Below are positions 1 to 8,291 of a stretch of DNA of 57,871 nt, one piece after another. Both the position numbers and the translations under genes were made by a program. Under the pieces are notes generated by a model. It saw nothing but the letters and a program-made list of their open reading frames with translations, was not told the origin of the DNA and ran no database searches. Numbering within the stretch: the stretch's first letter is position 1; each line of letters starts with the position of its first letter. The stretch covers positions 1 to 57,871 of the forward strand of contig PAVA01000012.1 in NCBI GenBank assembly GCA_002712945.1, written 5' to 3'. This DNA comes from Citromicrobium sp. Its GTDB lineage: Bacteria > Pseudomonadota > Alphaproteobacteria > Sphingomonadales > Sphingomonadaceae.

Positions 1-826
1 TGCGCGCACGGCCCGCCTCGCCGCCATAGGCGCTGCAGATCGCCCGCAGCATCCGCCATTTCACGTCCTCGCGGTAACCGCCGCGCAGCACCGCGAGCGG
101 GCAGGCGCCGACGATGTCTCCGGTGGCGATATAGGCGTCGACCGCCGCATTCGCGAGGCGCGCGTTCCATGCGTCGATATCCACATCCTGCGCGATCGCG
201 CGCGCCGCGCCGAACTCGCCCATACGGTTGAGCAGCTGCGCGCGCAGACCCGCGAACTCGGCCCCGCTCATCCCCGATGGCGGAGCGAGCCGGCTCGCGA
301 GCGCGCGGCGCAGCGCGATATGGCCCCAGCGCGAAACCAGCCTGCCCTGCGTGCCCGCAATCGAGGCGCGGACCAGCGATTGCGGTTGCCGCGCGAGCGA
401 GACGGCGGGCAGGCCGCCCTCGTCCTCGGCCAGGATGCCGACGCGCGCGGTCGAGCGGCGCTGCGCGGGCGGAATGTCGAATTTGGGCTTGAGGCCCAGC
501 AGCTCGTCCAGCTCGTCGGTATCGAGCGCTTCCAGTTCTTCGAGCGTGGGCAGGCGGTTGCCGGTGCCGCCGGACGATTCCTCGTCGTCGGACTCGCCGT
601 CCGATCCGCCTTCCGAATCCTCGCCTGTGTCCTGCACCACGGGCGAGGATGTGGGCGCAGGCGCCTGCGTCTCGGCCGGGGTCGGCGCGGGCGCAGGGCT
701 CGGCGTCGGCGCCGGTTCTTCGGACCCGGGCGGCAGAAGCGACACGGGATTGCCCGCCGCCAGCGCGAAAGGCACCGCCAGCACCATCAGCCCGGCTCCG
801 GCCAGCAATCCGGCCCGCGCGCGCAT
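1..826 (-). CDS. Unidentified exported protein, C-terminus cut by window edge
   Basis: An open frame of 275 codons runs from an ATG at 826 to the left edge without a stop, with codon use typical of the window. The product begins with a hydrophobic signal-like segment ending near ALAAG (about residue 25). Next comes a Pro/Ala linker, a very acidic Ser/Asp/Glu stretch (about residues 60-95), and then a more regular domain with several Trp and Cys residues. I do not recognise the family. The next upstream gene stops with TGA at 829-831, overlapping an alternative ATG at 832. The ATG at 826 has the better spacing from the AGGGG at about 834-838. The protein is probably periplasmic or cell-surface. 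Its partner is the 50-residue membrane protein encoded just upstream, and both point away from aroK. Confidence 0.75.
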   Translation of the reverse strand, partial: MRARAGLLAGAGLMVLAVPFALAAGNPVSLLPPGSEEPAPTPSPAPAPTPAETQAPAPTSSPVVQDTGEDSEGGSDGESDDEESSGGTGNRLPTLEELEALDTDELDELLGLKPKFDIPPAQRRSTARVGILAEDEGGLPAVSLARQPQSLVRASIAGTQGRLVSRWGHIALRRALASRLAPPSGMSGAEFAGLRAQLLNRMGEFGAARAIAQDVDIDAWNARLANAAVDAYIATGDIVGACPLAVLRGGYREDVKWRMLRAICSAYGGEAGRAR

Positions 827-828
827 TT

Positions 829-981
829 TCATTCCCCTACCTCCGGCAGATCGATCGATTGCGCCATCGGACGCAAGGGCTCTTCCCCGCCATCCCACCA
901 GGCCCAGCCGAGGACCAGGACGATGGCAAGCGCGCCCAGCCCGATGCGCCGCCAGGTGGCTTGCGAAATCTCTATCTGCAC
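829..981 (-). CDS. Small single-pass membrane protein (50 aa)
   Basis: This GTG-started frame encodes 50 residues: a short polar N-terminus (VQIEISQATWRR), one transmembrane segment (about residues 13-30, rich in Leu, Val and Trp), then an acidic tail. Its stop overlaps the first candidate ATG of the next gene (ATGA), which indicates translational coupling. I do not recognise a family. The membrane topology and the coupling suggest it acts with the exported protein downstream. Start choice: GTG at 981 is the only plausible start before the hydrophobic segment. The ribosome site is weak (AAGGG about 12 bases upstream). Confidence is moderate because of the small size. Confidence 0.6.
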   Translation of the reverse strand: MQIEISQATWRRIGLGALAIVLVLGWAWWDGGEEPLRPMAQSIDLPEVGE

Positions 982-1036
982 GCGTTCCGATACCCTTTGT
1001 TGCCTTCGCCCTAGCCCATCTCTACGCCGCCGAGCA

Positions 1037-1609
1037 ATGGAGCCCGTGCCTGAACCCGCCGCACTTGCCCGCATCGAGGCGCTCTCCGCGCGGCTCGACC
1101 GGCCGATTGCGCTGGTTGGCCTGATGGGCGCGGGGAAATCGACCGTGGGGCGCAGGCTCGCGCAGATGCTCGGGCGCAGCTTCATCGATGCCGACGACGC
1201 GATCGAGGAAGCCGCGCGCCTTTCCGTCGCGGAGATCTTCAGCGAATTCGGCGAAGCCTATTTTCGCGACGGTGAACGGCGGGTGATCGCCCGCCTGATC
1301 GAGGAAAACCACGGCGTTATCGCGACCGGCGGCGGCGCCTTCGTCGACGACGAAACCCGCGCGCTGATCCTCGACAAGGCCATCGCGGTCTGGATCGACT
1401 GCGACCTCGCCACGCTGGTGGAGCGCACGGGCCGCCGCGACCATCGCCCGCTGCTTCGCGATGGCGACCCCGAGGAAATCCTCGGCCGCCTGCTGCGCGA
1501 GCGCGCACCCTATTACCGGCAGGCGCCTGTTCGCGTAGAGGGGCGCAAGGGCCCGCACACGCGCACTGCCTGGGCGATTATCGAGGGAATCGAGCAATGG
1601 CTGCAATAG
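1037..1609 (+). CDS. aroK: Shikimate kinase
   Basis: This 190-residue protein phosphorylates shikimate at the 3-hydroxyl using ATP, the fifth step of the chorismate pathway in the cytoplasm. The Walker A motif GLMGAGKSTVGRRLA lies at about residues 27-41. It is followed by the shikimate-binding DADD, the FRDGERR segment and the ATGGGAF motif, all in family order. The ATG at 1037 leaves a 20-residue N-terminal extension, common in alphaproteobacteria. The 3' end overlaps the aroB start at 1597 by 13 bases, so the two form one unit. The gene is transcribed divergently from the unidentified membrane and exported pair to its left. Confidence 0.95.
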   Translation: MEPVPEPAALARIEALSARLDRPIALVGLMGAGKSTVGRRLAQMLGRSFIDADDAIEEAARLSVAEIFSEFGEAYFRDGERRVIARLIEENHGVIATGGGAFVDDETRALILDKAIAVWIDCDLATLVERTGRRDHRPLLRDGDPEEILGRLLRERAPYYRQAPVRVEGRKGPHTRTAWAIIEGIEQWLQ

Positions 1610-2718
1610 ACGTGAGCCTCGCCGGGCGCAGTTACCGGGTGCATGTCGGCGCGGGACTGCTGGACGACGCGGCCACGCATGCACACGCCTTTCTTGCGCA
1701 CTACCGGGGCGGTCGGCCCGTGCCCCTCGTGGCCGATGCCAATGCGAAGCGCCTGCATGGCGAACGGCTCGCGGCCTCGCTCGCCTCTGCTGGCCACACA
1801 ATCGAGTGGTACGAGGTTGCGCCCGGCGAAGCCTCGAAAAGCTGGGCCGAACTCGAACGCCTGACCGACTGGCTGCTGGACCGCGGCGTGACCCGGTCCG
1901 ACCATGTGTTCGCGCTCGGGGGCGGCGTGGTCGGCGATCTGGTCGGCTTCGCCTGCGCAATCCTCAAGCGCGGCTGCGGCTTCGTCCAGCTACCGACCAC
2001 GCTTCTGGCGCAGGTCGATTCGAGCGTCGGCGGCAAGACCGCGATCAACTCCGCCAAGGGCAAGAACCTCATCGGCGCATTCCACCAGCCCTCGCTGGTG
2101 CTGGCCGACACGACCTGTCTCGCCACCCTGCCCGACCGCGAGATGCGTGCCGGGCTGGCCGAGGTGTTCAAATACGGCTTGCTCGGCGATGCGGAGTTCT
2201 TCGCGCGGGTAAACGAGGCGAGCGATGCGATCCTCGCCTGCGAGGATACCGCGCTCGAACCCGTGATTGCGCATTGTGTGGGCATGAAGGCACGGATCGT
2301 CGCCGAGGATGAGCGCGAGACGAAGGACGCGCGAGCGCTGCTCAACCTCGGGCACACTTTCGGCCATGCGCTTGAGGCAGAGACCGGGTTTTCGGACCGG
2401 CTACTGCATGGCGAGGCGGTGGCGCTGGGCATGGTGCTGGCCGCGCGCTATTCCGAAAGGCGCGGGCTGATCTCGCTGGCCGATGCCGAAGCGGTCGCCG
2501 ATGCGCTGGCGCGCGCAGGCCTGCCGACGGAGATCGCCCCCCTCGGCCTCCAATGCGACGGCACCGCGCTGGCGAACCACATGCGCAACGACAAGAAGGC
2601 CGAGGCGAGCACGGTGCCCTTCATCTTGCTGCGTTCTTTGGGAGAGGCCTTCGTCGCGCGCGATGTCGAGTTGGCCGACATCGCCGCCTTCATGGACGAG
2701 CAGCTACAGGCGCATTGA
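1597..2718 (+). CDS. aroB: 3-dehydroquinate synthase
   Basis: This 373-residue enzyme converts DAHP to 3-dehydroquinate using NAD+ and a divalent metal, the second step of the shikimate pathway. The NAD-binding GGGVVGDLVGF lies at about residues 108-118, followed by the substrate loop QVDSSVGGKTAIN. Metal ligands are in the AEVFKYGL region (Glu), NLGHTFGHALE (His) and LLHGEAVALGM (His). Length matches the family. It overlaps aroK by 13 bases and is probably translated from the same transcript. A palindromic repeat of family A begins 18 bases after its stop. Confidence 0.96.
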   Translation: MAAIDVSLAGRSYRVHVGAGLLDDAATHAHAFLAHYRGGRPVPLVADANAKRLHGERLAASLASAGHTIEWYEVAPGEASKSWAELERLTDWLLDRGVTRSDHVFALGGGVVGDLVGFACAILKRGCGFVQLPTTLLAQVDSSVGGKTAINSAKGKNLIGAFHQPSLVLADTTCLATLPDREMRAGLAEVFKYGLLGDAEFFARVNEASDAILACEDTALEPVIAHCVGMKARIVAEDERETKDARALLNLGHTFGHALEAETGFSDRLLHGEAVALGMVLAARYSERRGLISLADAEAVADALARAGLPTEIAPLGLQCDGTALANHMRNDKKAEASTVPFILLRSLGEAFVARDVELADIAAFMDEQLQAH

Positions 2719-2735
2719 GGAGAGGGGCTTCCCTC

Positions 2736-2807
2736 CCGTTCGTCCTGAGCCTGTCGAAGGGCGAACCGCACCAAGCGCTCGCACTTCGACAAGCTCAGCA
2801 CGAGCGG
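2736..2807. repeat. Family A palindromic repeat, copy 1
   Basis: Two arms in inverted orientation: CCTGAGCCTGTCGAAGGG on the left and CTTCGACAAGCTCAG on the right, with outer ends like CCGTTCG and CGAGCGG. It fills the space between the convergent genes aroB and csaA. Three related copies lie at 7124, 25710 and 33400. Confidence 0.8.
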
Positions 2808-2828
2808 TTTGGGTGTTGGTCTAAAACC

Positions 2829-3200
2829 CTAAAACAGCCGCGAACCGTTGGGCACTTCGCTGTCGGGCTTGAACAGCACGACCTCGCCCGCCTCGTCCGG
2901 GAAGCCGAGGGTGAGCACTTCGGACATGGCGGGGCCGATCTGGCGCGGGGGGAAGTTGACCACCGCCGCGACCTGCCGCCCGACCAGTTCCTCGCGGCGG
3001 TAGTTCGCGGTGATCTGCGCGCTGGTCTTCTTCACGCCGATGGTCGGACCGAAGTCGATTTCCAGCTTGTAGGCGGGCTTGCGCGCCTCGGGAAACTCAT
3101 GCGCGGCAACCACCGTGCCGATGCGGATATCGACCTTGAGAAACTGCTCGAAGCTCGTCTCTTCCGCCGCCGGAGCCTCGGGTGCGTGCAAGAGGTGCAT
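2829..3200 (-). CDS. csaA: CsaA-like tRNA-binding (OB-fold) protein
   Basis: A 123-residue protein with one tRNA-binding OB domain of the CsaA / methionyl-tRNA synthetase C-terminal type. Typical segments are VDIRIGTVVAAHEFPEARKP, IGVKKTSAQITANY, VNFPPRQIGPAMSEVLTLGF and a hydrophobic end. CsaA proteins bind tRNA and have been described as export-related chaperones; the physiological role here is unknown. Start is ATG 3200 (TTG at 3206 is also possible). The first ~34 codons closely match a stub next to pccA (3747-3881), so this full copy and the AT-rich gene between them look like a later arrangement. A 10-base palindrome (3215-3224) lies just upstream of the start. Confidence 0.88.
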   Translation of the reverse strand: MHLLHAPEAPAAEETSFEQFLKVDIRIGTVVAAHEFPEARKPAYKLEIDFGPTIGVKKTSAQITANYRREELVGRQVAAVVNFPPRQIGPAMSEVLTLGFPDEAGEVVLFKPDSEVPNGSRLF

Positions 3201-3214
3201 TAACAAATACCTAT

Positions 3215-3224
3215 AGTGCGCACT
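3215..3224. promoter_or_regulatory. Short perfect palindrome upstream of csaA
   Basis: AGTGCGCACT reads the same on both strands and lies 14 bases before the csaA ATG. It could be an operator half-pair, but 10 bases in GC-rich DNA is weak evidence. The surrounding 3207-3300 stretch is AT-rich and otherwise shows no gene. Confidence 0.2.
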
Positions 3225-3300
3225 GGCAAGACAGTAAGGCCCGCAATTTTTGGAGACGTTATATAATCGCGCGCATAAAGAGGATTTGATTGACCATCAC

Positions 3301-3756
3301 TCATAAGCCATTCCCATCTTTGCGATAGAGATCAGGAACTACCGCAATACAACTTCGAATATTATTACTAAAATCTACTCTTGCATAAAAATTTAAAAAT
3401 TGCGCGGCAATTCTACCATCTTTTAATATATAAATATCTTGCCTTGTTATTTCATGATCTAATGATCTAGGTCTACTTTTTAGATCTGAACCATATCTGT
3501 GCTCGAAGCTTGGAGCGTACTCGATAAGAGCCCTACGAGTATTTGGAAATCTCTCAGAGCGATCAGAAAATGTCTGCTCCGCCTCGATTAGATATTGTTT
3601 CCATAGCTCAGCATCATGAACGATTAGACGCGCTTCTTCGCGGCATAAATTTTCATGCCTCTGGAATATGCCTGGCAACAAATCGCAGCCCGTCAGGACA
3701 AAAATGACGACTATTGCAAAACAATGCCCGGAAATAGAGCGTTTCTTCACGAACAC
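3301..3756 (-). CDS. AT-rich orphan lipoprotein
   Basis: A 151-residue protein with a lipoprotein signal peptide: basic start (FVKKRS), hydrophobic core, and lipobox VLTGC with Cys at about residue 24. The mature part has several aromatic and charged segments and one later Cys (RSCIAVV); I recognise no family. It starts at GTG 3756, preceded by AAGGAG with 8-base spacing; that site lies inside the csaA stub. Base use differs sharply from the neighbours: 25 of 60 bases are G or C at 3301-3360 and 17 of 60 at 3361-3420. It is flanked by two copies of the csaA 5' end. This points to acquisition by horizontal transfer. Confidence 0.75.
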   Translation of the reverse strand: MFVKKRSISGHCFAIVVIFVLTGCDLLPGIFQRHENLCREEARLIVHDAELWKQYLIEAEQTFSDRSERFPNTRRALIEYAPSFEHRYGSDLKSRPRSLDHEITRQDIYILKDGRIAAQFLNFYARVDFSNNIRSCIAVVPDLYRKDGNGL

Positions 3757-3881
3757 TCATCCCGCTCCTTTGGGTATTCGTGCGCCGCGACCACCGTGCC
3801 GACGCGGATATCGATCTTGAGAAACTGCTCGAAGCTCGTTTCCTCTGCTGCCGGGGCCTCGGGTGCGTGCGAGAGGTGCAC
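3747..3881 (-). pseudogene. Truncated csaA 5' fragment
   Basis: Reading from GTG at 3881, which overlaps the pccA stop (TAGTG), the frame gives VHLSHAPEAPAAEETSFEQF and continues with a CsaA-like segment to VVAAHEYP. Homology to the full csaA stops there (about base 3776), and the frame ends after 44 codons at TGA 3747-3749. The differences from the full copy fall mostly at third codon positions, so the two copies diverged as coding sequences rather than by a fresh duplication. It is most likely the stub of the original csaA coupled to pccA, cut when the AT-rich module arrived. It also supplies the ribosome site of the lipoprotein gene. Confidence 0.75.
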
Positions 3882-5917
3882 TATTCCAGCTCCAGGATCA
3901 CCTCGTCCACCGCGAGGCTGTCACCTTCGGCAGCGTTGATCGACGCGATAGTGCCTTCTTTCTCGGCGCGCAGGATGTTCTCCATCTTCATCGCCTCGAC
4001 CGTGGCGAGCGGCTGGCCCGGCTGGACCTCTTCGCCTTCGCCCACATGCAGCTTCACCAGCAGGCCCGGCATCGGGCAGATCAGCATCTTGGAAAGATCG
4101 GGCGGTTCCTTCTCGATCATGTGATCGAGCAGCGGAGCAATGCGCGCGGGCACGGCGAGCCCCTTGTGCGTGCGCCCACGCGTCGTCAGCGACCATGTGC
4201 TGCTGCCGTCGCGGCGCAGCTGGATCGCGAGGTTCTCGCCATTGCCGCTCGCCGCGGCGAGCACGGTGCCGGGCTGCCAGTCGGTCGTCCCGGCAATCCA
4301 TTCGCCATCGACCGTCGCGCCGCCTTCACCCAGCTCGACCGCGAACTTGCGGCCATCCATCTTGACGACCCACGCGGATGGCACCTTGGGCGCGCCGTCG
4401 AGCCGCCCCGAAATCTGGCCCTCGTGGTCCATCAGCGCGGCCTGCGCGCGCGCCATCAGCGAGGCGACCAGCCGCAGCCGGTCCTCGCCCGTCGCCGCGC
4501 CCTGGAAGCCATCGGGATATTCCTCGGCAATGAAGCCGGTGGTCAGCTCGCCCGAGCGGAAGCGCGGGTGCTGCATGATGGCGCTGAGGAAATCGATATT
4601 GTGCCCCGGCCCTTCGACGCGGAAGGCGTCGAGCGCTTCGATCTGCAGATCCGCCGCGCCGTCGCGCGTGGGCGCCCAGGTGATCAACTTGGCGATCATC
4701 GGATCGTAGAAGATCGAGACCTCGCCACCTTCGAACACGCCATCGTCGACCCGCACGCCGCCACCGCCGGTCTCGTAACCGCGCCGTCCGGCGGGGCCGC
4801 TATCGCCCGTCCAGCCCGGAACCGGCGGTTCGTAGCGGACCAGCCGCCCAATCGAAGGGAGGAAGTTGCGGTAGGGGTCTTCGGCGTAGACGCGCGTCTC
4901 GATCGACCAGCCGTCGATCCCGATGTCGTCCTGCTTCATGGGAAGCTCTTCGCCCGCCGCGACGCGGATCATCCACTCGACCAGGTCGACCCCGGTGATC
5001 GCCTCGGTCACCGGGTGTTCCACCTGCAGGCGGGTGTTCATTTCGAGGAAGTAGAAGCTCTCCCCCGTCTTGTCCGCGCCGCTGACGATCAGCTCGACCG
5101 TGCCTGCGGAGAAGTACCCGACCGCCTGCGACAGCGCGACCGCCTGCTCGCCCATCGCCTTGCGCATTTCGGGCGTGACGAAAGGCGACGGCGCTTCCTC
5201 GACCACCTTTTGGTGGCGGCGCTGGATGCTGCATTCGCGCTCGTTCAGGTAGAGCGTGTTGCCCTGCCGGTCGGCGAGGATCTGAATCTCGATATGGCGC
5301 GGGTCTTCGATGAACTTCTCGATAAACACGCGGTCATCGCCGAAAGAGTTCAGGCCTTCCCGCTTGGTCGCTTCGAAGCCTTCCTCGACATCCTTGTCGT
5401 TCCAGGCAAGGCGCATCCCCTTGCCGCCGCCCCCGGCGGACGCCTTCATCATCACCGGGTAGCCGATCTCGTTGGAGACCTTCAGCGCCTCCTCGGTGGT
5501 GTCGATCGCATCCTTCGAGCCGGGCACGGTGTTCACGCCCGCTTCCTTGGCCAGCTTCTTGGATTCGATCTTGTCGCCCATCGCGGCAATCGCCTTGGCG
5601 GGCGGGCCGATGAAGACGATGCCCTCCTTGTCGAGCGCTTCGACGAAGCTCGCGCGTTCGGAGAGGAAGCCATAGCCCGGGTGGACCGCCTCGGCCCCGG
5701 TTGCCTTGCACGCCTCGATGATCTTGTCCGCCAGCAGGTAGCTTCCCGCCGCAGGCGGCGGGCCCAGATGCACGGCCTCGTCCGCCATCTTCACGAAGGG
5801 CGCGCGGGCATCGGCATCGGAATAGACCGCCACGGTGGCGATCCCCATGCGCTTGCACGTCTGGATCACGCGGCAGGCAATCTCGCCGCGATTGGCAATC
5901 AGGATCTTCTTGAACAT
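3881..5917 (-). CDS. pccA: Propionyl-CoA carboxylase alpha (biotin) subunit
   Basis: A 678-residue protein that carboxylates its own biotin with ATP and bicarbonate, for carboxyl transfer to propionyl-CoA by PccB. The biotin carboxylase domain starts at FKKILIANRGEIACRV. It contains the ATP-grasp glycine loop KASAGGGGKGM (about residue 160) and the EMNTRLQVEHPVTE catalytic segment (about 290). A BT-type linker domain follows, then the biotinyl domain with VEAMKMEN near the C-terminus. ATG 5917 overlaps the stop of the preceding gene (TGATG), so translation is coupled. The longer open frame to 6070 is antisense-like sequence and was not used. Acetyl-CoA or 3-methylcrotonyl-CoA carboxylase is less likely, because pccB, epimerase and mutase lie in the same run of genes. 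Confidence 0.93.
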   Translation of the reverse strand: MFKKILIANRGEIACRVIQTCKRMGIATVAVYSDADARAPFVKMADEAVHLGPPPAAGSYLLADKIIEACKATGAEAVHPGYGFLSERASFVEALDKEGIVFIGPPAKAIAAMGDKIESKKLAKEAGVNTVPGSKDAIDTTEEALKVSNEIGYPVMMKASAGGGGKGMRLAWNDKDVEEGFEATKREGLNSFGDDRVFIEKFIEDPRHIEIQILADRQGNTLYLNERECSIQRRHQKVVEEAPSPFVTPEMRKAMGEQAVALSQAVGYFSAGTVELIVSGADKTGESFYFLEMNTRLQVEHPVTEAITGVDLVEWMIRVAAGEELPMKQDDIGIDGWSIETRVYAEDPYRNFLPSIGRLVRYEPPVPGWTGDSGPAGRRGYETGGGGVRVDDGVFEGGEVSIFYDPMIAKLITWAPTRDGAADLQIEALDAFRVEGPGHNIDFLSAIMQHPRFRSGELTTGFIAEEYPDGFQGAATGEDRLRLVASLMARAQAALMDHEGQISGRLDGAPKVPSAWVVKMDGRKFAVELGEGGATVDGEWIAGTTDWQPGTVLAAASGNGENLAIQLRRDGSSTWSLTTRGRTHKGLAVPARIAPLLDHMIEKEPPDLSKMLICPMPGLLVKLHVGEGEEVQPGQPLATVEAMKMENILRAEKEGTIASINAAEGDSLAVDEVILELE

Positions 5918-6318
5918 CAGTAAGGCATCTCGACATATTGGCGCAGTTGGGCGGTGCGTGCCTCGGTCAGGGCTTCGAGGCAACCATTCTGCAGCAGCGG
6001 CCAGATGGTGCCGCCGCCTTCGCGCTCCCCGTTTTCGGCAAGGCAATGCGCATCGCGGAATTTGAGCCACGCGCGCTGCGCGGCAAGCAGGCGCGAATGC
6101 GCGCTGGTGTCGCCATCATATTCGGCGGCGTTGCGATCCATCTCCTTCGCGTGTTCCGACGCGCGCGACCACGCCGCGTTCAGTTCCGCATCGGCGCGCT
6201 GATAGGACTGCCACGAGCAGATATTCATCTCGGTCTGCGTCATCGCGTTATCGCAATCGACCTGCGGCTCGGCGGCTTGCGCGCTCGCCTGAAGCAGCAA
6301 TGCGGTCAGGATCATCAT
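5917..6318 (-). CDS. LprI-like (DUF1311) periplasmic protein
   Basis: A 133-residue protein with a signal peptide ending near AQA-AEP and the DUF1311/LprI pattern CDNAMTQTEMNICSWQSY, followed by conserved Cys residues (AHC, NGC) that probably pair as disulfides. Family members include lysozyme-inhibitor-like LprI; the role here is unknown. Its start ATG at 6318 overlaps the stop of the DUF3445 gene (ATGA), with an alternative ATG at 6315. Its own stop overlaps the pccA start. It is therefore locked into the same transcript, although no functional link to propionate metabolism is evident. Confidence 0.8.
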   Translation of the reverse strand: MMILTALLLQASAQAAEPQVDCDNAMTQTEMNICSWQSYQRADAELNAAWSRASEHAKEMDRNAAEYDGDTSAHSRLLAAQRAWLKFRDAHCLAENGEREGGGTIWPLLQNGCLEALTEARTAQLRQYVEMPY

Positions 6319-7115
6319 GGTCCGGCCTCCTGTTGTCGGGCCCTCGCATAGCCGATTAACGCGGGAGCGAAAGCCCCTGTGCCCCTACGTTCCCCTTCCC
6401 CGTCCAGCAGCGAACGCAACGCATCGGCGAGGCGATGCACATTGGCGCTGGCAAGAGTGCCCAGCGGGGCGACGTAGATCCCGATAGTGAACAGGACCGC
6501 ACCTGTCTGCGGCAGGCGGCGCAGTGTCTGGCGTTCGGAGCGGACGAACAGGGCCTCGCCCGCGTTTTCGGGCGTGACGTGGGCGAAGGCCTGCTCGGGC
6601 GGCTGCGCGACCCAGCGCATTGCCGGGGTGGCGGCAATGAACCAATTGGCGCGGCCATAGATCGCGCCGGGTTTGAGCTTCGCCATGAAGTGATCGACCC
6701 CGCTGGCGAGCTGTTCCTCGTAGCCCTGTATCGGCGCATGGAGCGCGCGGAGCGGCAGGCCCAGCTTGTCGGCGGGCGTCCAGTCACTCGGCCATGCCAC
6801 CGCCGCACCGATGAGGCGGTATTGCTCCTCCTCCGGCTGGCGGGTGAGCAGGCACATGTCCTCGTGATGGGCCCGCGCGGCTTCAGGTAACCCGCCGCGC
6901 ACGCCCAGCATGGCCGCGAGTTCGGCTCCCGAAGCCTCGCCTTCAGGCGCGAGCTGGATGCCTTGCGGATAGTCGACAAAGGCCCGTTCGCGCGCCGCAA
7001 TATCGGGATCGGGCTGGAGCCATTCGCTCTCGTGCAGCTTTGCGAGCCCCATCTTCAGCTGCCCGCCCCCGCGCGCCCTGGGCAGCAGCGCGTCGACGGA
7101 AAAGCCGAGGGTCAT
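6315..7115 (-). CDS. DUF3445 protein (heme-dependent oxidative N-demethylase-like)
   Basis: A 266-residue protein matching the DUF3445 pattern: an N-terminal MGLAKL segment, VDYPQGI, the central AVAWPSDWTPADKLGLPL motif, then IYGRANWF and RSERQTLRRLPQTGAVLFTI. The family includes the alpha subunit of a heme-dependent oxidative N-demethylase; I infer a related heme oxidoreductase, substrate unknown. ATG 7115 is chosen because codons further upstream come from a family A repeat. The repeat end (GAGCGG) lies just upstream of this ATG and is the only Shine-Dalgarno-like sequence. The stop overlaps the next gene. Confidence 0.85.
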   Translation of the reverse strand: MTLGFSVDALLPRARGGGQLKMGLAKLHESEWLQPDPDIAARERAFVDYPQGIQLAPEGEASGAELAAMLGVRGGLPEAARAHHEDMCLLTRQPEEEQYRLIGAAVAWPSDWTPADKLGLPLRALHAPIQGYEEQLASGVDHFMAKLKPGAIYGRANWFIAATPAMRWVAQPPEQAFAHVTPENAGEALFVRSERQTLRRLPQTGAVLFTIGIYVAPLGTLASANVHRLADALRSLLDGEGERRGTGAFAPALIGYARARQQEAGP

Positions 7116-7123
7116 TGGCGGGC

Positions 7124-7240
7124 ACCGCTCGCCCTGAGCCTGGCGGACTCGAAGAGGGCGCAAAGCGCCAACGGCTGCACTTTCTTCTGCGACGTTCGCG
7201 AAAAAGAAGAACGGTGCTTCGACAGGCTCGGCACGAGCGG
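7124..7240. repeat. Family A palindromic repeat, copy 2
   Basis: The left arm CGCTCGCCCTGAGCCTG is followed by a degenerate stretch, and the right arm CTTCGACAGGCTCGGCACG ends in AGCGG. It fills the space between the bioB stop (7248) and the DUF3445 start (7115). The left-arm end, read on the minus strand, places GAGCGG just upstream of the DUF3445 start codon. Confidence 0.75.
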
Positions 7241-7247
7241 ATCTCTC

Positions 7248-8291
7248 CTATTCTGCCGGTTCGCTAACCTTGCATGCGCCGTCCTGATTGCGACGCATCG
7301 GCTCCTCACCCTGCAGCGGGGTCAGCCCCAGCTTGGCGAACAGCGCACCGTCGCTGTCGTCGCCTGCGTTGGGCGCAGTCAGCAGCTTGTCGCCGGTGAA
7401 GATCGAGTTCGCGCCCGCGAGGAAGCACAACGCCTGCGTCGCCTCGCTCATGCTTTCGCGGCCTGCGCTCAGGCGCACCATCGAAAGCGGCATGGTGATC
7501 CGCGCGACAGCGACGGTGCGGACGAACTCGATATCGTCGATCTTGGCGAGCGGCGTATCGGCCAGCATGTCGCCCAGCACGGTGCCCTTGACCGGCACCA
7601 GCGCGTTGACCGGCACGCTTTCGGGGTGCTGCTCCAGCGTGGCGAGCGTGTGGACGAAGCCGACGCGATCCTCGCGCGTCTCGCCCATGCCCACGATCCC
7701 GCCGGAACACACGTTGATCCCCGCGTCGCGCACGTTCTGCAGCGTATCAAGCCGGTCCTGATAGTTGCGCGTGGTGATGACGCGCTCGTAATATTCGGGC
7801 CCGCTGTCGATATTGTGGTTGTAGTAGTCGAGCCCTGCCTCTTTCAGCATCTCCGCCTGTTTGGGCGTGAGCATGCCGAGCGTCATGCAGGTCTCCAGCC
7901 CCATGTCGCGCACGCCTTCGACGATCTTGACGATCGCGGGCATATCGCGGTCCTTGGGGTTGCGCCACGCGGCACCCATGCAGAAGCGCTGGCTGCCCTG
8001 ATCCTTCGCCTGCGCCGCGCGCTGGAGCACCGCCTGCACATCCATCAGCTTGGTTGCCTCGACGCCGGAATCGGCGTGGACCGACTGGCTGCAATAGCCG
8101 CAGTCCTCGGGGCACCCACCGGTCTTGATGCTGAGCAGCGTGCACAGCTGGACCTGTTCGGGCGGATGGTGCTCACGGTGGACGCTCGCCGCGCGGAACA
8201 GCAGCTCGGTGAAGGGGAGGTCGAAGAGGTCCGCGATTTCCTCGCGATTCCAGTCGTTCCTCACTCCGTCATGCTGAACTTGTTTCAGCAT
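7248..8291 (-). CDS. bioB: Biotin synthase, N-terminus encoded by a repeat
   Basis: A radical SAM enzyme that inserts sulfur into dethiobiotin. The radical SAM cluster motif CPEDCGYC lies about residues 60-67, after [14 protein letters not shown] [11 protein letters not shown]. Later segments ([43 protein letters not shown]) match BioB throughout. As read here it has 347 residues starting [10 protein letters not shown]. Those first residues are encoded by the left arm of a family B repeat, which also supplies AAGGAAAG upstream of the ATG at 8291. The alternative GTG at 8264 has its GGAG directly abutting. A relic of a more typical bioB start ([12 protein letters not shown]) lies on the other side of the repeat at 8361-8401. 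The product supplies biotin for PccA in the same locus. Confidence 0.93.
   Translation of the reverse strand: MLKQVQHDGVRNDWNREEIADLFDLPFTELLFRAASVHREHHPPEQVQLCTLLSIKTGGCPEDCGYCSQSVHADSGVEATKLMDVQAVLQRAAQAKDQGSQRFCMGAAWRNPKDRDMPAIVKIVEGVRDMGLETCMTLGMLTPKQAEMLKEAGLDYYNHNIDSGPEYYERVITTRNYQDRLDTLQNVRDAGINVCSGGIVGMGETREDRVGFVHTLATLEQHPESVPVNALVPVKGTVLGDMLADTPLAKIDDIEFVRTVAVARITMPLSMVRLSAGRESMSEATQALCFLAGANSIFTGDKLLTAPNAGDDSDGALFAKLGLTPLQGEEPMRRNQDGACKVSEPAE

Noticed and set aside
228..1124. Ser-rich plus-strand open frame in the first kilobase
   Set aside because: It mirrors the acidic Glu/Asp/Ser linker of the edge-truncated minus-strand gene; the minus strand has better coding character.
3863..5923. 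A 686-codon open frame on the plus strand opposite pccA
   Set aside because: It is antisense to a well-supported carboxylase gene; the product is His/Arg/Asp-rich with no recognisable domain, as expected from GC-rich third-position bias.
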